Assembly: GCF_032884065.1 (NCBI RefSeq)
Contig: NC_088872.1
Location: 248,001 to 312,000, forward strand
Reading direction: 5' to 3'
DNA length: 64,000 nt
Source of the DNA: Artemia franciscana
Lineage: Eukaryota > Arthropoda > Branchiopoda > Anostraca > Artemiidae
The translations under genes and the position numbers were made by a program. Position 1 is the stretch's first letter. Every line of letters begins with the position of its first letter. Of this stretch, positions 1 to 14,123 are shown piece after piece. Below the pieces are notes generated by a model. It made no database searches. It was given only the letters and a program-made list of their open reading frames with translations, and was not told the DNA's origin.

Positions 1-1482
<1,482 letters not shown>

Positions 1483-1601
1483 CAGTTAATAAACATACTA
1501 TAAAAATAAGATAAATCGAGTTCAATAATGTTTTCTCTTCTACCTAGAGCTTGCAAGAACATACGCCATTAATTACAATAATTATAACTCATATGATTTA
1601 G

Positions 1602-1753
1602 GAAACAAAGCAAGTGGAAAACAATTTGGATATGGAGGCTTTGGTGGCTATCCTTATGGTGGCTACGGAGGATACGGTCATGGAGGCTACGGTGGCTATG
1701 GATATGGAGGCTATGGAGGTTACGGAGGACTTGGATATGGTGGATATTTCTAA
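1602..1753 (+). CDS. Terminal exon of Gly/Tyr-rich peptide precursor, copy 1 (partial gene)
   Basis: This is the last coding exon of the most divergent paralogue in the cluster. An acceptor AG at 1600-1601 is followed in phase 2 by NKASGKQFGYGGFGG and a GGY-rich tail ending GGYF-stop, 49 residues in all. The acceptor position, phase, GAAAC start and length match exon 3 of genes A and C. It lacks the KR dibasic pair and the C-terminal Gly of the others, and it contains a His in GYGHGGY. Exons 1 and 2 are not visible in the window. Downstream sequence with ATAATTTTATATAATATATG resembles the 3' flank of the other copies. It probably encodes a secreted structural or defence peptide tail. Whether it is expressed cannot be judged. 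Confidence 0.7.
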
Positions 1754-2059
1754 ATTGCAAATGTTTTAATCTATTTGTGAACTTTTTGTTGATTTTTGTT
1801 AAAATAATTTTATATAATATATGTATACATATATTTTGTTACACAATGGCTTTTACCATTTTCTAAGCGCCATTCAGGGGTCGAAGGAACTTAAAAGATC
1901 CCTACTAAGTACTTTTATTGTCACATAATCTACAACAATGAGCGTCTTCACAATTCTCTAGAAGCAATAAGATAAGCTAAACCTGAAGTTTGCTTTATTT
2001 GCTTTGTAAACAAAGTCTGTATAGTCGTTTGAGAAAATTAGATTAAGTTTGTGTTCGTC

Positions 2060-3174
2060 TGTTTTCCCCAGGGGTGGTCAAATCGAGCAAATAGTCTTAG
2101 AATTTCGTGAGAGGGCTTATTCGAACGGAAATTAAAAGTTCTGGTGCCATTTTAAATGATCAAAAAGATTGGAGGGCAACTAGCCCCACTCACCTCACCC
2201 TCTTCCCCCCAAAATCGTCCGATTAAAATTTTTAAATAGCCGGTTAGTTCAGAATATTTGAAAAATTCTGAAAATATGCCTTCACAGATAACGAACGCCC
2301 CCCCCCCCCTCAGCATGCGGGAGAAAATCCTTAGAGTATAGTTTTGCCCGTTTTATACGCATAGCATTATTATTGGGAAGCATGCAGACACTTTTGAGGG
2401 GGCTTGTATTTGTGTTTGGGGTGAGTTTCCTTAGGGATAATTTTCTGTGTGGAGCGAAATTTCTGGTTTGAACTTTCGAAGCAAAATTTTACACTTGAAG
2501 GGCTTAACAGAATTCCTATACGGAATATTTCTTATTGGTCCTTTTTTCTCTTTGCCTACTCGGCTGGAGGAATTTCAGCGTGTTTGGATTTCTGGAATAA
2601 TTTCCACTGAAGTTAGATTGCCAGAGTAATCGAAAAAACGATTAGAACTCTGTCTTTTTAAAATGTAAGTAAGCTAAGGGAGCCAGGATTAAATTGTATG
2701 GAAGGAATTTTATAAGGGAGGGGGGTAGTTTACGTGAAAGGAACTTTACAATGAGATTTTTCATGCGGAGGGGAGAAAATATTCCATAGGTGGTAAGCCA
2801 GATTTCCTAGCATTGTTTGAAAAGCGATCAGAAATTAAATTAAAAAAAAAGGTTTTTTTCAAATGAAAATAAGGAAAAACATTAAAACTCAAAATGAACA
2901 GAAATTATTCTGTATATGAAGGAACAATCTAACTCCTCAATATCTTGGTCTTTGCGCTAAGTTTCACTTTTTGTCCCAAATAATTGAACGACCTCTGACA
3001 CACAAAGGGGTTTTAATTAGATTAGGAAGCTTTTTTTAAGTGATAAGAACTTATCAGGGAAGAGGAAGGCACTGAGGAGGGGTGCGACCCCTTCATATAT
3101 GGAAAATTTTGGTTCATTTTGAGTTTCAATGTTGCTTCTGACCTTCACTTGAAAATATTATTTTTTTATTTAAC
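2060..3174 (+). mobile_element. HLE (Helitron-like) fragment, 5'-truncated, diverged
   Basis: It carries family interior landmarks (a CCAGGGGT-GATC-like block, then ATTGGAGGGCAACTAG, then CCCCTCCC) followed by a degraded terminal palindrome at about 2838-3174. The arms are AACATTAAAACTCAAAATG and its complement, ending TTTTTATTTAA. The 5' end with TCAAACAGTTCG is absent. Confidence 0.6.
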
Positions 3175-3507
3175 ACAGCAATAAAACATGTTTTTAGGGG
3201 TAAACGCATGTGAAGTTACTTATACAAAACACATATATTTCGTATTCTGGTAAAAATCAAAACAAAAATGTGTTTAATCTTAGCAAAGTAAGAAAACAAC
3301 CTATGATGAGGCTGGGATTTTGGTTGAAATTATATCACCAACAACAATCAAGGCTCGACAAGGGCTAAGGGCCGGTCAATTAAAACTTGGAGATATCTGA
3401 TCGGATTTAAAACTATTCTGGAGTAATTTACATTAGGTCATTCTTCCATACGATGACAAATCCTCTCCAACGGTATTGTTCAAAAAAAGAATACCATCCC
3501 TAAATTG
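3175..3507. other. No gene recognised
   Basis: AT-rich spacer between an HLE 3' end and a minus-strand LINE 3' end. I see no coding exon or recognisable repeat. Confidence 0.4.
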
Positions 3508-4090
3508 CTATTACTACTACTAGCAACTCACCGTAGCAGCTTGTTACCTGAGACCAACAGAGCTACGCACACTCCTCCTCCTTTGCAATCTATTCAAAGC
3601 CTCTCTCTTTAAATCCTGCCAATATGTTTCTATTTCTCTTAGAATATTTCCTTATGTCATCCTTTCACCCCAACTGAGGACGACCTGTATTTTGTTTAGT
3701 CCTAGACGGTTAACCAAAAAGGATGATTTTGGCAATCTGTCATCCTTCATCTGCAAAAAGTCCCCTAGCTATCTCACCTTTCTCTAATTATAGTCCGAAA
3801 AAAAAAAAACGGTGTTGAACCTCCCTTTCTTGTAGAGCCTACTGTTTGAAATACTATGAATCAGTACCCAAAACAATCCATAGACAATTTCTCTGAAAGT
3901 TGTAAAGCAAATCTTCCTCTGTTTTTTGAAGCACCCATGATTTAGACCCATACTTAAACACTGTTTTCACTGTAGCTTCCAACATTCTAATCTTGATTCG
4001 CATACTCATCTTCCTGTTCTTCTAAACGTTCTTCAACTGGGAAAAACATCCCGGACCCTAGCTATTCTATTTTTAAACTTCTTAATTGCA
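3508..4090 (-). mobile_element. LINE 3' end (RT C-terminal region), decayed
   Basis: The reverse complement encodes segments such as LEATVKTVFKYGSKSW and LLYNFQRNCLWIVLGT. These match the C-terminal segment of the LINE at 23790 (ENLLDVFQRNCLRLVLGT), followed by a diverged version of the REALNRL...RRSVRSC...GLR tail. The 3' end has short TAG/TACT repeats, as in the other copy. Stops and frame changes interrupt it. It is a 5'-truncated endonuclease-RT LINE, possibly of the RTE or a related clade. Confidence 0.65.
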
Positions 4091-4093
4091 CTC

Positions 4094-4389
4094 AATCGCA
4101 AATAAAAAAAACAAGTTTTTTAACTGAAAGTAAGGAGCAAAATTTAAACTTAGAACGAACAGAAATTATTCTGTATATAAAAGGGGCTGTCCCATTTTCA
4201 ACGCCTTGCTGTTTTAGCTAAAATTTGACTCTTTGTCAACCTCTACTCTTTAAAACAATAAAAGCTCTAGAGTAAACAGCGAGGCTTTGAGGAGGGGACA
4301 GCCCCTTTCATATACTGAATAATTTCTGTTTGTTTTAAGTTTTGATTTTTTTTTCTTACTTTCAGTAAAAAAAATGTTTTTTATTCGAT
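4094..4389. repeat. Solo HLE terminal palindrome
   Basis: A fold-back of about 295 bp. The left arm contains AACTGAAAGTAAGGAGCAAA and GGGGCTGTCCC; the right arm contains their complements, GGGACAGCCCC and CTTACTTTCAGT. It matches the 3' palindrome of complete HLE copies, but no element body is attached. Confidence 0.75.
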
Positions 4390-5289
4390 TTCTTAACATT
4401 TTCCAACGAATGCGGGTTTTAATTTTACTCATCGTACATGAAAAATTAAAACAAAATTTGAATATTAATTTTGGCAGATTCATTTTGTTTTGGAAGGATT
4501 GCCCTCTCCTCAATACCTTTCTCTATACGCTAAAACTGTAAGTATTTTCAAAAAGCCCCTATTCTAATTATATAGCCCCTGTGTTTCAGTCTTAGAAAAC
4601 AGTAAAATTTTAGAGTAAAAAGTAAGGTATTGAGGAGGGGAAAACCGTTCATATATGGAATAATTTCTATTTGTTTTTCAACTAATGTCGGCCAATCTGG
4701 ATCGCCCTCTATGTAATACACCCCTCATTCGTAGAAAATTCATCTACGGAAGTTTACAAATGTAAAGTTCACCCCCATCAAATTCCCTCAAGACAGCTCC
4801 ATCCTCACTAAAATTCTTCCTACCTGTAACATTGCTTGCGGACTTTTCAGCCTGAAAAATTCTCCTTTGCACCCAATCGTTTGGACAAGACTTCAATCTC
4901 TAATTGCTTTCTCGATTATTCCAGAGATGCCCCCTTCCGGGCATCAAAATACGCGGAAAACAAGCCCCTTTAATACTTTTGCGGAACATCTCCAGGAATA
5001 TTTCCCCGGAACATCTCCACATGAAAAAATTGGCAAAGAGAATGCAAGACAATCAAACAGAATTTCTTATAATTATTCTGTCAAATCCCCCAGTGCAGCA
5101 TATCCCTTGGACTACTCAACCCCAGAAATTTCCCTCCCCAAGAAAGATTCACAACCCCTCCTCCTCCCCCTACAAAAAATGTCCCAAAAACAAATACTTT
5201 GCGTTAACAATGAACGAATTTCAGAAATTTTAGGCATCTCTCCATGGACTGCGGGGAGCCATTTTACACCCGAGGACACAATTATTTGG
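4390..5289. other. Degraded HLE-related sequence, no gene
   Basis: A second, badly eroded hairpin is visible at about 4490-4660, with arms around CCTCCTCAATACC and its complement. After it comes minus-oriented interior-like sequence. A 146-codon open frame at 4867-5307 has no recognisable domain and is treated as chance. Confidence 0.4.
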
Positions 5290-5795
5290 ACTTTCAACTA
5301 TAATTGAACAATATAACCATCTCAAAATTCTGGTCAAATAATTTTGGGGAAAACATTGGTGTGGGAGGAGGTCCAGTGGCCCTCCAATATTTTGTAGTCA
5401 CTTGAAAATCGCAGCAGAGCTTATAGTTTCCGTTCTAATGAGTCTTCGCCCGATATTCTAGGACCACTGAATAGATACGATCATCTCTAGGATAAGAAAA
5501 AAAGAAAATGGAAGAAACATGCATCCGTGATCTTTTTCAAGTGAAAACTACTAAATTCCGCATTTTTGCAGATAAGAGCTTGAAACGTTTATAGTGGACT
5601 TCTCTGATATGCTGAGTCTGACGGTGTAATTTTCATTAAGAGCCTATAGCTTTTAAAGGGTGTTTCCCCTTTTTTCGAAAACAAGGCAAATTCTCGTAGA
5701 TTTGATGGGTAAACCACAATTAATAAAAATTATATTTTTGAAATCAGCATAAAAAAAATTGTTTCGACACATCTTTTGGTATCAAAATTCCTTTT
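5290..5795 (-). mobile_element. HLE fragment, 5' part, minus orientation
   Basis: It contains the complement of family landmarks: CCCTCCAAT, then the motif around CCTAGGACCACT, then GAAATCAGCATAAAA and GGTATCAAAATTCC. It is cut off before the 5' terminal hairpin. Confidence 0.55.
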
Positions 5796-5939
5796 TCATC
5801 TTTCATCTTCACTTAAGCTATGTAGCCCTAATGTCACCCTTTCATCTTCACTTAGGCTATTTCTAGCCTTAGCGACCTAGTCCTCTTACCCATAATTTTA
5901 AGACTTACTCTAGCACTCTTAACTTGTAAAACCCCTGAA
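5796..5939. other. Short unassigned spacer
   Basis: Contains a diverged local duplication around CTTCACTTAAGCTATG / CTTCACTTAGGCTATT. Nothing else is recognised. Confidence 0.4.
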
Positions 5940-7640
5940 AGTTTTTTCGTTTTGCTTACAAGTCCATCTAGGATTGGTGGTGGTGTAGAGCTCGTAAGGA
6001 ATGAAGCAGATCTTGGTCTGCTGACCACGTACCACCGGATATGGGGGAATCTCCTAACTAAACGCTCAACGTAAAGGGTGGCCTTGATCTCACAAGGTGG
6101 CTGGAGCCCACCCCAGGGACATTCAATAGTTAGACTCCTCTAGCTAATCATGTCCCAGGCCTAGGGTCGGTTGGGCTTGCGACCCTCTACCGGAACCTAA
6201 TTGCATGTCCCCAGATCGAAATTTGACCATCGTTTGAAATTTATTGACCAAGGTGGTCTTCGCCTGGCCACCTGGAACGTTCTGATCATTAACTTCCCTG
6301 GAGCAAAATCAATACTTGCGCTAGAACTCAAGCGTTTTGGTGTGGCTGTAGCAGGCGTAACTGAAGCTCGCCTTATAGGAAACGAAGACATCGGTGAAGG
6401 CTATCACTTAATCTGGTCGGGTGATCAGAGTACCAAAACTAATGGAGTCGCACTTGTGCTAGACTCTAGGACCAGAAGGTGCCTCCTTTCTTACGAGCAA
6501 ATATCAGATAGGATACTAACACCGCAGATCCAGCACAAGCATGAAAAATGGACCATCATTGTCTGCAACGCCCCAACAAACCAAGCTTCAGATGAGACGA
6601 AAGATAGTTTTTACGCCCAGCTGTCTAGAATCCAAGCAAAAGTATCCCCTCATGATGTTTTAACCCTTCTTGGCGACTTCAACGGCACTGTCAGAGATAC
6701 AGACGGCGTTTGGAACAATGTTCTAGGACCTGTAACACTCGACTGCTTGAATGACAATGTACTAAGGCTCCTTCAGCTGTGCAACATGCACGATCTCGTG
6801 ATCACCAATACCCATTTTTAAAGGAAAGAAGTTCACAAATATACCTGGTATAGCAATGATGGACGAACAAAAAGATTTTTGACTATATAATCGTGTCCCG
6901 ACGCTGGCGTTCCTCTATAACTAATTGCCGAACTTGCAGAAGTGCAGAATTGGAAAACACTGACCACAGGCTTGTCGTCTCTAACCTTAGACTACACCTG
7001 AAAGCCTAGAAAAATGACCCCGTCCTCCCAAATTAGACCTGAACAACCTCGCAAACTCCAACACGTGCCAGGTCTATGCTGTCTCCATCTCAAACCATTT
7101 CGACTGTCTTGATCAAGTTTCTGGATCTGAAGAAGAATGGCAACTATTCAAGGACGGCGTATTGCTTTCGGCTGAAAGTACTATCGGTCGTCTGAAGCCC
7201 AGAAAAAAGTCCTGGATATCGCAGGAAACTCTAGATATTATTGAACAGCGTCATAAAGCACGCCTAGCGAAGGATTTGGTTACCTACAGACGTCTAAACG
7301 GTGTAAGAAATAATTTCCTCCAGAGAGACAGAAAGCTGTTCACCGAGAAAAAGGCCACTAATCTCGAGGAGGCCACCAGAAAGGGTGACACATGCTCTCT
7401 ATACAAACATCTTCGGGATCTTACAGATGGAAAGCCATCCTCCCTAGGCCCTATCATATCTAATGATGATAATATTATCACAAACGAGAGCATTCAACTG
7501 CCTGCCTGGAAGGATTACTTCTCTTCACTTCTAACCCTGGACTGTGATAGCCAGCCCGACCCTGACCTTCTTAAAGTTGCATCCAACACCCCTGAGGCCC
7601 CATGTGCAAGTGTGCACCACCTTTTCACCTCTACAAAAAT
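5940..7640 (+). mobile_element. LINE with APE endonuclease domain, 3'-truncated
   Basis: After a 5' untranslated stretch, the frame from 6201 encodes an apurinic-type endonuclease: RLATWNV near the start, VTEARLIG, then LTLLGDFNGTVRDTDG and LVITNTHF. A frameshift near 6815 moves the match to another frame (KYTWYSNDGRT, then ENTDHRLVVSNLRL with the conserved DHR). A third segment, 7162-7630, gives KSWISQETLDIIEQRHKARL and LYKHLRDLTDGKP, the linker before the reverse transcriptase. The RT itself is missing because an HLE fragment begins at about 7648. The domain is like the 'craniofacial development protein 2-like' endonucleases of RTE-type LINEs. It is non-functional. Confidence 0.8.
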
Positions 7641-7647
7641 CTTGAAC

Positions 7648-8685
7648 AGATACAGTAAAGGTTATTGGGAAGTGTACAGACGTTTCCAGGGGGATTTTTT
7701 TTGGTTTGGGGGGGTTGAGGGTAATGGGCTATGTGGGAGGATCTTTCCTTGGAGGAATATTTCATGGGGGAAGATAAATTCAATGAAAAGGGCGAAGGAT
7801 TCTCTAACATTACTATAAAAAAAGAATAATGAAAAAATAAATATGAAAAAGTTTTTCAATTGAAAGTAAGAAGTAGGATTAAAACTTAAAACGAAACGAG
7901 ATCATTACGCATAAAAGGGGTTCTTCTCCTCCTAAATGACTCGTTCTTTATGCTAAATTATCTTTAGTAATTTCAAATATTTATTCTACGGCCTTTCTGA
8001 TTCAGGGGTCATTCTTAAAGAATTGGGACAAAACTTAAGCTTTAGTCTAAAGAGCAAAGTGTAAACGAGGGGACCATCCCCCTCATATACATAATAAAAG
8101 TACAAGAATATAGAATTTTGTTATGTAGGTTAATTCTTAAGTTACGTATATTTTTACCAATAAACACGTTCGTTAAAAAACTAAAATTTTAGTTACCTTT
8201 TTAAGTAACCAAAAAACTGGAGGGCAACTAGGCCTCCTTCCCCACCCCTTATTTCTCAAAATCGTCTGATCAAAACTAAGAGACAGCCATTTAGCCCAAA
8301 AAAAGTTAATATGCAAATTTCATTTAAATAATTTATGTGCGGAGAGCCAAAATCAAACATGTACTAATTCAAAAACGTTCCAAAATTAAATAATAAAAAA
8401 AACAATTTTTTTTAACTGAAAGTAAGGAGCGACATTAAAACTTAAAACGAACAGAAATTATTCCGTGTATGAATGGGGACGTTCCCTTCTCAACACCCTG
8501 CTCTTTACGCTAAAGTTTTTTTTACCGTTTATAAAGTAGAATTGAGAGAAAGAGTCAAACTTTAGCGTATAGAGCGAGACGTTGAAAATGGAACAGCCCT
8601 TTTCATACACGGAGTAATTTCTGTTCGTTTTAAGTTTTAATGTCGCTCCTTATTTTCATTTAAAAAAAAGTTTTTTTCTATTTAA
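7648..8685 (+). mobile_element. HLE fragment, 3' two-thirds with terminal palindrome
   Basis: It starts in the family motif GGTTATTGGGAAGTGTACAG and runs through the CTCTTTACGCTAAA blocks to a terminal palindrome at about 8385-8685 ending CTATTTAA. It abuts and truncates the LINE endonuclease element. Confidence 0.8.
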
Positions 8686-9607
8686 TCTCTTACTAAGGTC
8701 TGTTTGATCAAATGCTAACTGAAATATTAAGGAAATGGCCGCTATATCTGTCACCCTTCCGTTTTAAACACTATTTTAATATCTGTATAAGAATTTTTCG
8801 AACATGATATTTATACTTGAAAGTGTGCCCTATTTCTATTTTCTCAGGATAGGATGGGGGAGGAGCATGACATATTTAATTTTATTCATAAAGTTTTATC
8901 CACTGTTTTTAAATTAAACTCTTCAATGTTATTTATAAGGTTGTTCCTTAGGTGTCAAAACTGAGAGGTTAAGAGGCCAAAGAGGCTAAAAAAGAGATAA
9001 AAAAGAAGACAAAAAGAGGTAGTAAAAAACGTGTAAATAGGAAAAAGAGAAATAGCACCGTGTAAGTCTTTGTAAAACAACAATTATGGTTGTACTTTTA
9101 TCCCCCCGGGGAATTTTCTAAAGACAATCATGATCTGCTCAAAATCCCCCATTTGCCCCACTATGGTCCCACTATGGCCCCACTATGGAATATAATCTTT
9201 TTTGTTACAAAAAACCTAGAATTTGAGGGACTGTTCACCCTAGAGTGCCCATATTAAAGGTCTATTTTAAAATGAGCCGGGTAGTGAATGAAGATTAGTG
9301 ATTAATCAATCACCTCTTTCCCCTCTCCGCATTGCTGAGTCATTTCCCGATTGGGCTGCCTGATTTGGTGAAATTGATGGCCCTGACATATTTTAGAAAA
9401 CAGAGCCTCTGTAATCTGTAATTTTAACCATGAAATTTATGTGATATTTGAAAACTATGAACAGACTTGCTTACTTCCATCCCAAAATAAACCAAATTTA
9501 TTTTACGGTAAATTTATGTCCCCATGCATATTATTTTGTGTTAATTAAAAAAAATATGAATACCAAAAATAAAGTTTTGTCTGTAGGATGAATCAATTTC
9601 TTTTCAA
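8686..9607. other. Unassigned sequence upstream of copy 2 exon 2
   Basis: I looked here for an ATGAAGGTTTTGG-type first exon and an upstream promoter for copy 2 and found neither. The sequence is AT-rich, with a small tandem of CCCACTATGG near 9165. Confidence 0.4.
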
Positions 9608-9728
9608 GTTTTATGCTTTATCTTTATGTACTCAATCAGTTTTACTGCTGCCAGACCGAGAGAAGAAGAAAGTTTTAGAGCAGAGAAAATTGGTGGTTTT
9701 GCAGAAAGCAGACAAAGCTCAGATGAAA
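9608..9728 (+). CDS. Copy 2 exon 2 (signal peptide and spacer)
   Basis: Hydrophobic VLCFIFMYSISFTAA is followed by RPREEESF, collinear with exon 2 of A, B and C (same length of 121 nt, same phase-1 end, same GTAAGG donor). Intron sequence just after it (for example the AAACTTCTG block) is also homologous to the other copies. Confidence 0.65.
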
Positions 9729-10348
9729 GTAAGGCATTAGCTACATAGTTATTGAGCACAGGGGGGAAGTAGATTCGTGATCCGGAAATATCAGTGATTT
9801 TTGTGTCCCTAATCCAAGATTTGAAAACTTCTGTATTTATATATAAACAAAATTATGTTATGTCTATTGTTTGTCCCAAATTTCACTTTAACAATCTACG
9901 GGCACCTATCAAAATCTACAGAAATGCATATGATAAAAACATTAATTAGATACAATTATAAGTTGGCGAGGAGGAATTCCTTTGCTTGAAGTCGAGATCT
10001 TTTCAAGCTAAAAGGGATGTAAATTTTAGCATGTGTTCCTTTTATGTTGATTGACATCATACAGTCAGTAGTAACAAAGTGTAGCGGAGGAGCGAAAAAG
10101 TAACTAAACAATACATAAGGAAAATTTGATCAAACAGTTCCCAACAAGAAGTGCCTCCATCAGATATTAGCCAGAATACAAAATTTTAATATCAAGAAAT
10201 ACATAAAAATTATCCTGTTTTTCTAATTCTAAATTTATAAAATTCCTTAAGTTTATTGTCACCCATCAAAAGCTACAAACCTGAGAAAGCTTTAAGGGTG
10301 AAACATCTTCGAAAGTTAAGCAATCTCAATGAAAATCAAATTGTCTCA

Positions 10349-12044
10349 TCAAACAGTTCGTGGTAACGAACTGTAGTAAGGAGCGACCCGGCTCTATAGT
10401 AACCGAAACTCTAAAAAATGGAATTTTGATACCAATGGCTACATAAAAAAAATTTCATTTTAATGCTGATTTTAAATATATAGCTTTCATCGAGATTAGT
10501 CTTACCTATCAAAAGTTAGAAGCCTGAGAAAATTTGTCTCATTTTAGAAAATAGAGGAAACACCCCCTAAAAGTCATACAATCTTAACGAAAATCACACC
10601 ATCAGATTCAGCGTATCAGAGTACCTTATTGTAGAAGTTTCAAGCTCCTATCTAGAAAAATGTGGAATTTCGCATTTTTTGCCAGAAGACAAATCACGGA
10701 TGCCTGTTTATTTGTTTTTGTTTTTTTTCCAGGGGTGATAATATCGACCCAGTGGTCCTAGAATGTCGCAGAAGGGCTCATTCTAACAGAAATTAAAAGT
10801 TCTAGTGCCCTTTTTAAGTGACCAAAAAATTGGAGGGCATCTAGGCCCCCTCCCACGCTCATTTTTCCCCAGAGTAACTGGATAAAAATTCTGAGATAGC
10901 CATTTTATTCACCATATTCAAATAACCTAATAACTACGTCTTTGGGGACGACTTACTACCCCGCAGTTCCCGTGGGAGGGGTTGCAATTTACAAACTTTG
11001 ACCTGTGTTTACATATAGTATGGTTACTGGGCAGTTTGCGGACGTTTTCAGGGTTTTTTTTTTTTTTGGAAGGGAGAGTTGAGGTAAGGGGGGGGTTACG
11101 TGGGAGGATCTTTCCATGGAAAAACTCCTCACGGGGGAAGAGAATTTCAATGAAGGGGGCGCAGGATTTTTTTTTGCATTATTTAGGAAAACAATGAAGA
11201 AATAAATATGAGAAGCTTTTTTCTACTGAAAGTCAGGAGCAGCATTAAAACTTAACACGAGCAGAAATTATTGCGCATATGAGGGGTTTACCTCTTCGTA
11301 ATACCTTGCTCTTTATGCTAAAGTATTCTTAGTAATTTCATCTATTTATTCTACGGCCTTTGTGATTCAAGGGTCATTCTTGAGGAATTGGGACAGAATT
11401 TAAACTTCAGTGTAAAGAGCGAGGAGGTATCGACGAGGGGTGAACTCCCTCATATACGCAATAAAAATATACGAATATAGAAGTTCGTTACGTAAGTTAA
11501 TTTGTAAAATACGTATATTTTTTACCAATGAAAATGTTCGTAAAACAATTAAAAGTTCTAGTTGCCTTTTTAAGTAATCAAAAATCGGAGGGCAACTAGG
11601 CTTCCTCCCTCTCTCCTTTTTTTCAAAATCTTCCAATTACTACTATGACAAAATCATTTAGCCAAAAAGAAAATTAATATGCAAATTTCGTTTTAATTAT
11701 TTAAGTGCGGAGAGCCAAGATCAAAACATGCATGAATTAAAAAACGTCCAGAAATTAAATAAAAAAAAAGTTTTTTTAAATGAAAGTCAGCAGTGACATT
11801 AAAACTTAAAACGAACAGAAATTACTCCGTATGTGGAAAGGGATTTTCCTCCTCAACGCCCCGCTCTTTACACTAAAGTTTTTTACTATTTTAAAAAGTA
11901 GAGTTAAGAGAAAGAGTCAAACTTTAGCGTAAAGAGGGAGGCGTTGAGGAGGAAAAGCCCCTTCATATACGGAGTAATTTATGTTCGTTTTAAGTTTGAA
12001 TGTCGCTGCTTACTTTAATTTAAAAAACTTGTTTTTTTATTTAA
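10349..12044 (+). mobile_element. HLE copy, full length (1.7 kb)
   Basis: It begins TCAAACAGTTCG with the 5' hairpin CAGTTCGT-GGTA-ACGAACTG and ends in a palindrome (11754-12045) closing TTTTATTTAA. It is flanked by A on the left and T on the right. I see no protein-coding frame. It lies in the long intron of copy 2. Confidence 0.85.
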
Positions 12045-12083
12045 TTCAGCATCAGAGGACACTACTATAGATTTTTAAGGCAG

Positions 12084-14123
12084 TCAAACAGTTCGTGGTA
12101 ACGAACTGTAGTAAGGAGCGATCCGGCTCAATAGTAACCAAAACTCTAAAAAATTGAATTTTGATATCAATAGCTACATCAAAAGAATTGCATTTTAATG
12201 CTGATTTTAAATATATAAGTTTCATCAAGTTTAGTCTTACCCATCAATTGTTACGAGCCTGAGAAAATTTGCCTTATTTAGGAAAATAGGGGGAATCACC
12301 CCCTAAAAGTTGTTAGATCTTAACAAAAATGACACCATCAGATTCAGCGTATCAGAGAACCCTACTGTAGAAGTTTCAAGCTCCTATCTACAAAAATGTG
12401 GAATTTTGTATTTTTTTTTGCCAGAAGACAAATCACGGGTGCGTGTTTATTTTTTTTATTATTATTTTTGTTTCCCAGGGGTCATCGTATCGACCAAGTG
12501 GTCCTAGAATGTCGCAAAAGGGCTCATTCTAACGGAAATGAAAAGTTCTAGTGCCCTTTTTAAGTGACCAAAAAAATTGGAGGGCATCTAGGCCCCCTCC
12601 CACGCTCATTTTTTTCCCAAAGTCAACGGATCAAAATTTTGAGATAGCCATTTTGTTCAGCATAGTCAAAACTATAATAACTATGTCTTTGGGGATGACT
12701 TACTCCCCCACAGTCCCTGGGGGAGGGGCTGCAAGTTGCAAACTTCGACCAGTGTTTACATATAATAATGGTTATTGGGAAGTGTACATACGTTTTCAGG
12801 GGGATTTTTTTGGTTTTGGGGGTAGGGTTGAGGGGAGGGGGCTATGTGGGAGGATCTTTCCTTGGAGAAATATGTCATAGGGGAAGAAAAATTCAATGAA
12901 AAGGGCGCAGGGCGCAGGACGAATCTGGTCACGTTAGAAAAAAACGTAAAATTTTGGTACCAATAGCTACATCAAAAGAATCGCATTTTAATGCTGATTT
13001 TAAATATATAAGTTTCATCAAGTTTAGTCTTACCCATCAAAAGTTACGAGCCTGAGAAAATTTGCAATATTTTAGAAAATGGGGGGAAACGCCCCCTAAA
13101 AGTCATAGAATCTTAACAAAAATCACACCATCAGATTCAGCGTATCAGAGAACCCTACTGTAGAAGTTTCAGGCTCCTATCTACAAAAATGTGGAATTTT
13201 ATATTTTTTGCCAGAAGGCAGATGACGGATGCGTGTTTATTTGTTTGTTGGTTTGTTATTTTTTTCTCAGGGGTCATCGTATCGACCCAGTTGTCCTAGA
13301 ATGTTGCAAGAGGGCTCTTTCTAACGGAAATGAAAAGTTCTAGTGCCCTTTTTAAGTGACCAAAAAAATTGGAGGGCACCTAGGCCCCCTCCCACGCTAA
13401 TTATTTTCCCAAAGTCAACGGATCAAAATTCTGAGATAGCCATTTTATTCAACTTAGTCGAAAAACCTTATAACTATGTCTTCGGGGACGACCTACTCCC
13501 CAACAGTCCCCGTGGGAGGGGTTACAAGTTCAAAACTTTGACCAGTGCTTACATATAGTAATAGTTATTGGGAAGTGTACAGGCATTTTCAGGAGGATTT
13601 TTTGGTTGGAGGCAGGGGTTGAGAAAAGGGAGATATGCTGGGGGAGCTTTCCATCGAGGAATTTGTCAAGGGGGAAGAAATTTTCCATGAAGGGAGTGCA
13701 GGATTTACTAGTACTACTTAAAAATAAAACAATGAAAAAACTTTTTTCATCTGGAAGTAAGCAGCAGCATTAAAACTTAAAACGAACAGAAATTATTACC
13801 AACATGAGGGGCTCACCTCCTCCTATTACCTCGCTCTTTACGCTAAAGTATTTTTAGCAATGTCAACTATTTACTCTGCGGCTTTTGTGATTCAGGGGTC
13901 ATTCTTAATGAATGACGCTCTTAATTAAAACGCCCCGCTCTTTACGCTAAAGTTTTTTTTTATTGTTTTAAAATGTAGAGTTAAGAGAAAGAGTCAAACT
14001 TTAGCGTAAAGAGCGGGGCGTTGAGAAGGAAAAGCCCCTTTCATATAAAGAGTAATTTCTGTTCGTTTCAAGTTTTAATGTCGCTCTTTACTTTCATTTA
14101 AAAAACTTGTTTTTTTTATTTAA
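12084..14123 (+). mobile_element. Composite of two truncated HLE copies
   Basis: A 5' piece (12084 to about 12915) starts with the canonical TCAAACAGTTCG. It is joined at GCGCAGGACG to a second, 5'-truncated copy (about 12930-14123) that re-enters near GGTACCAATAGCTACATC. The left arm of the terminal palindrome is mostly lost; the right arm (about 13990-14123) is complete. Confidence 0.75.

Noticed and set aside
4867-5307. 146-codon frame
   Set aside because: It lies in degraded repeat sequence, shares no motif with any family I know and has a competing overlapping frame.
13343-13558. Recurrent short frames beginning MPFLSDQKNWRA inside HLE copies
   Set aside because: They repeat because the repeat repeats; they are short, with variable ends and no domain, and they arise from the CCAAAAAAATTGGAGGG block.
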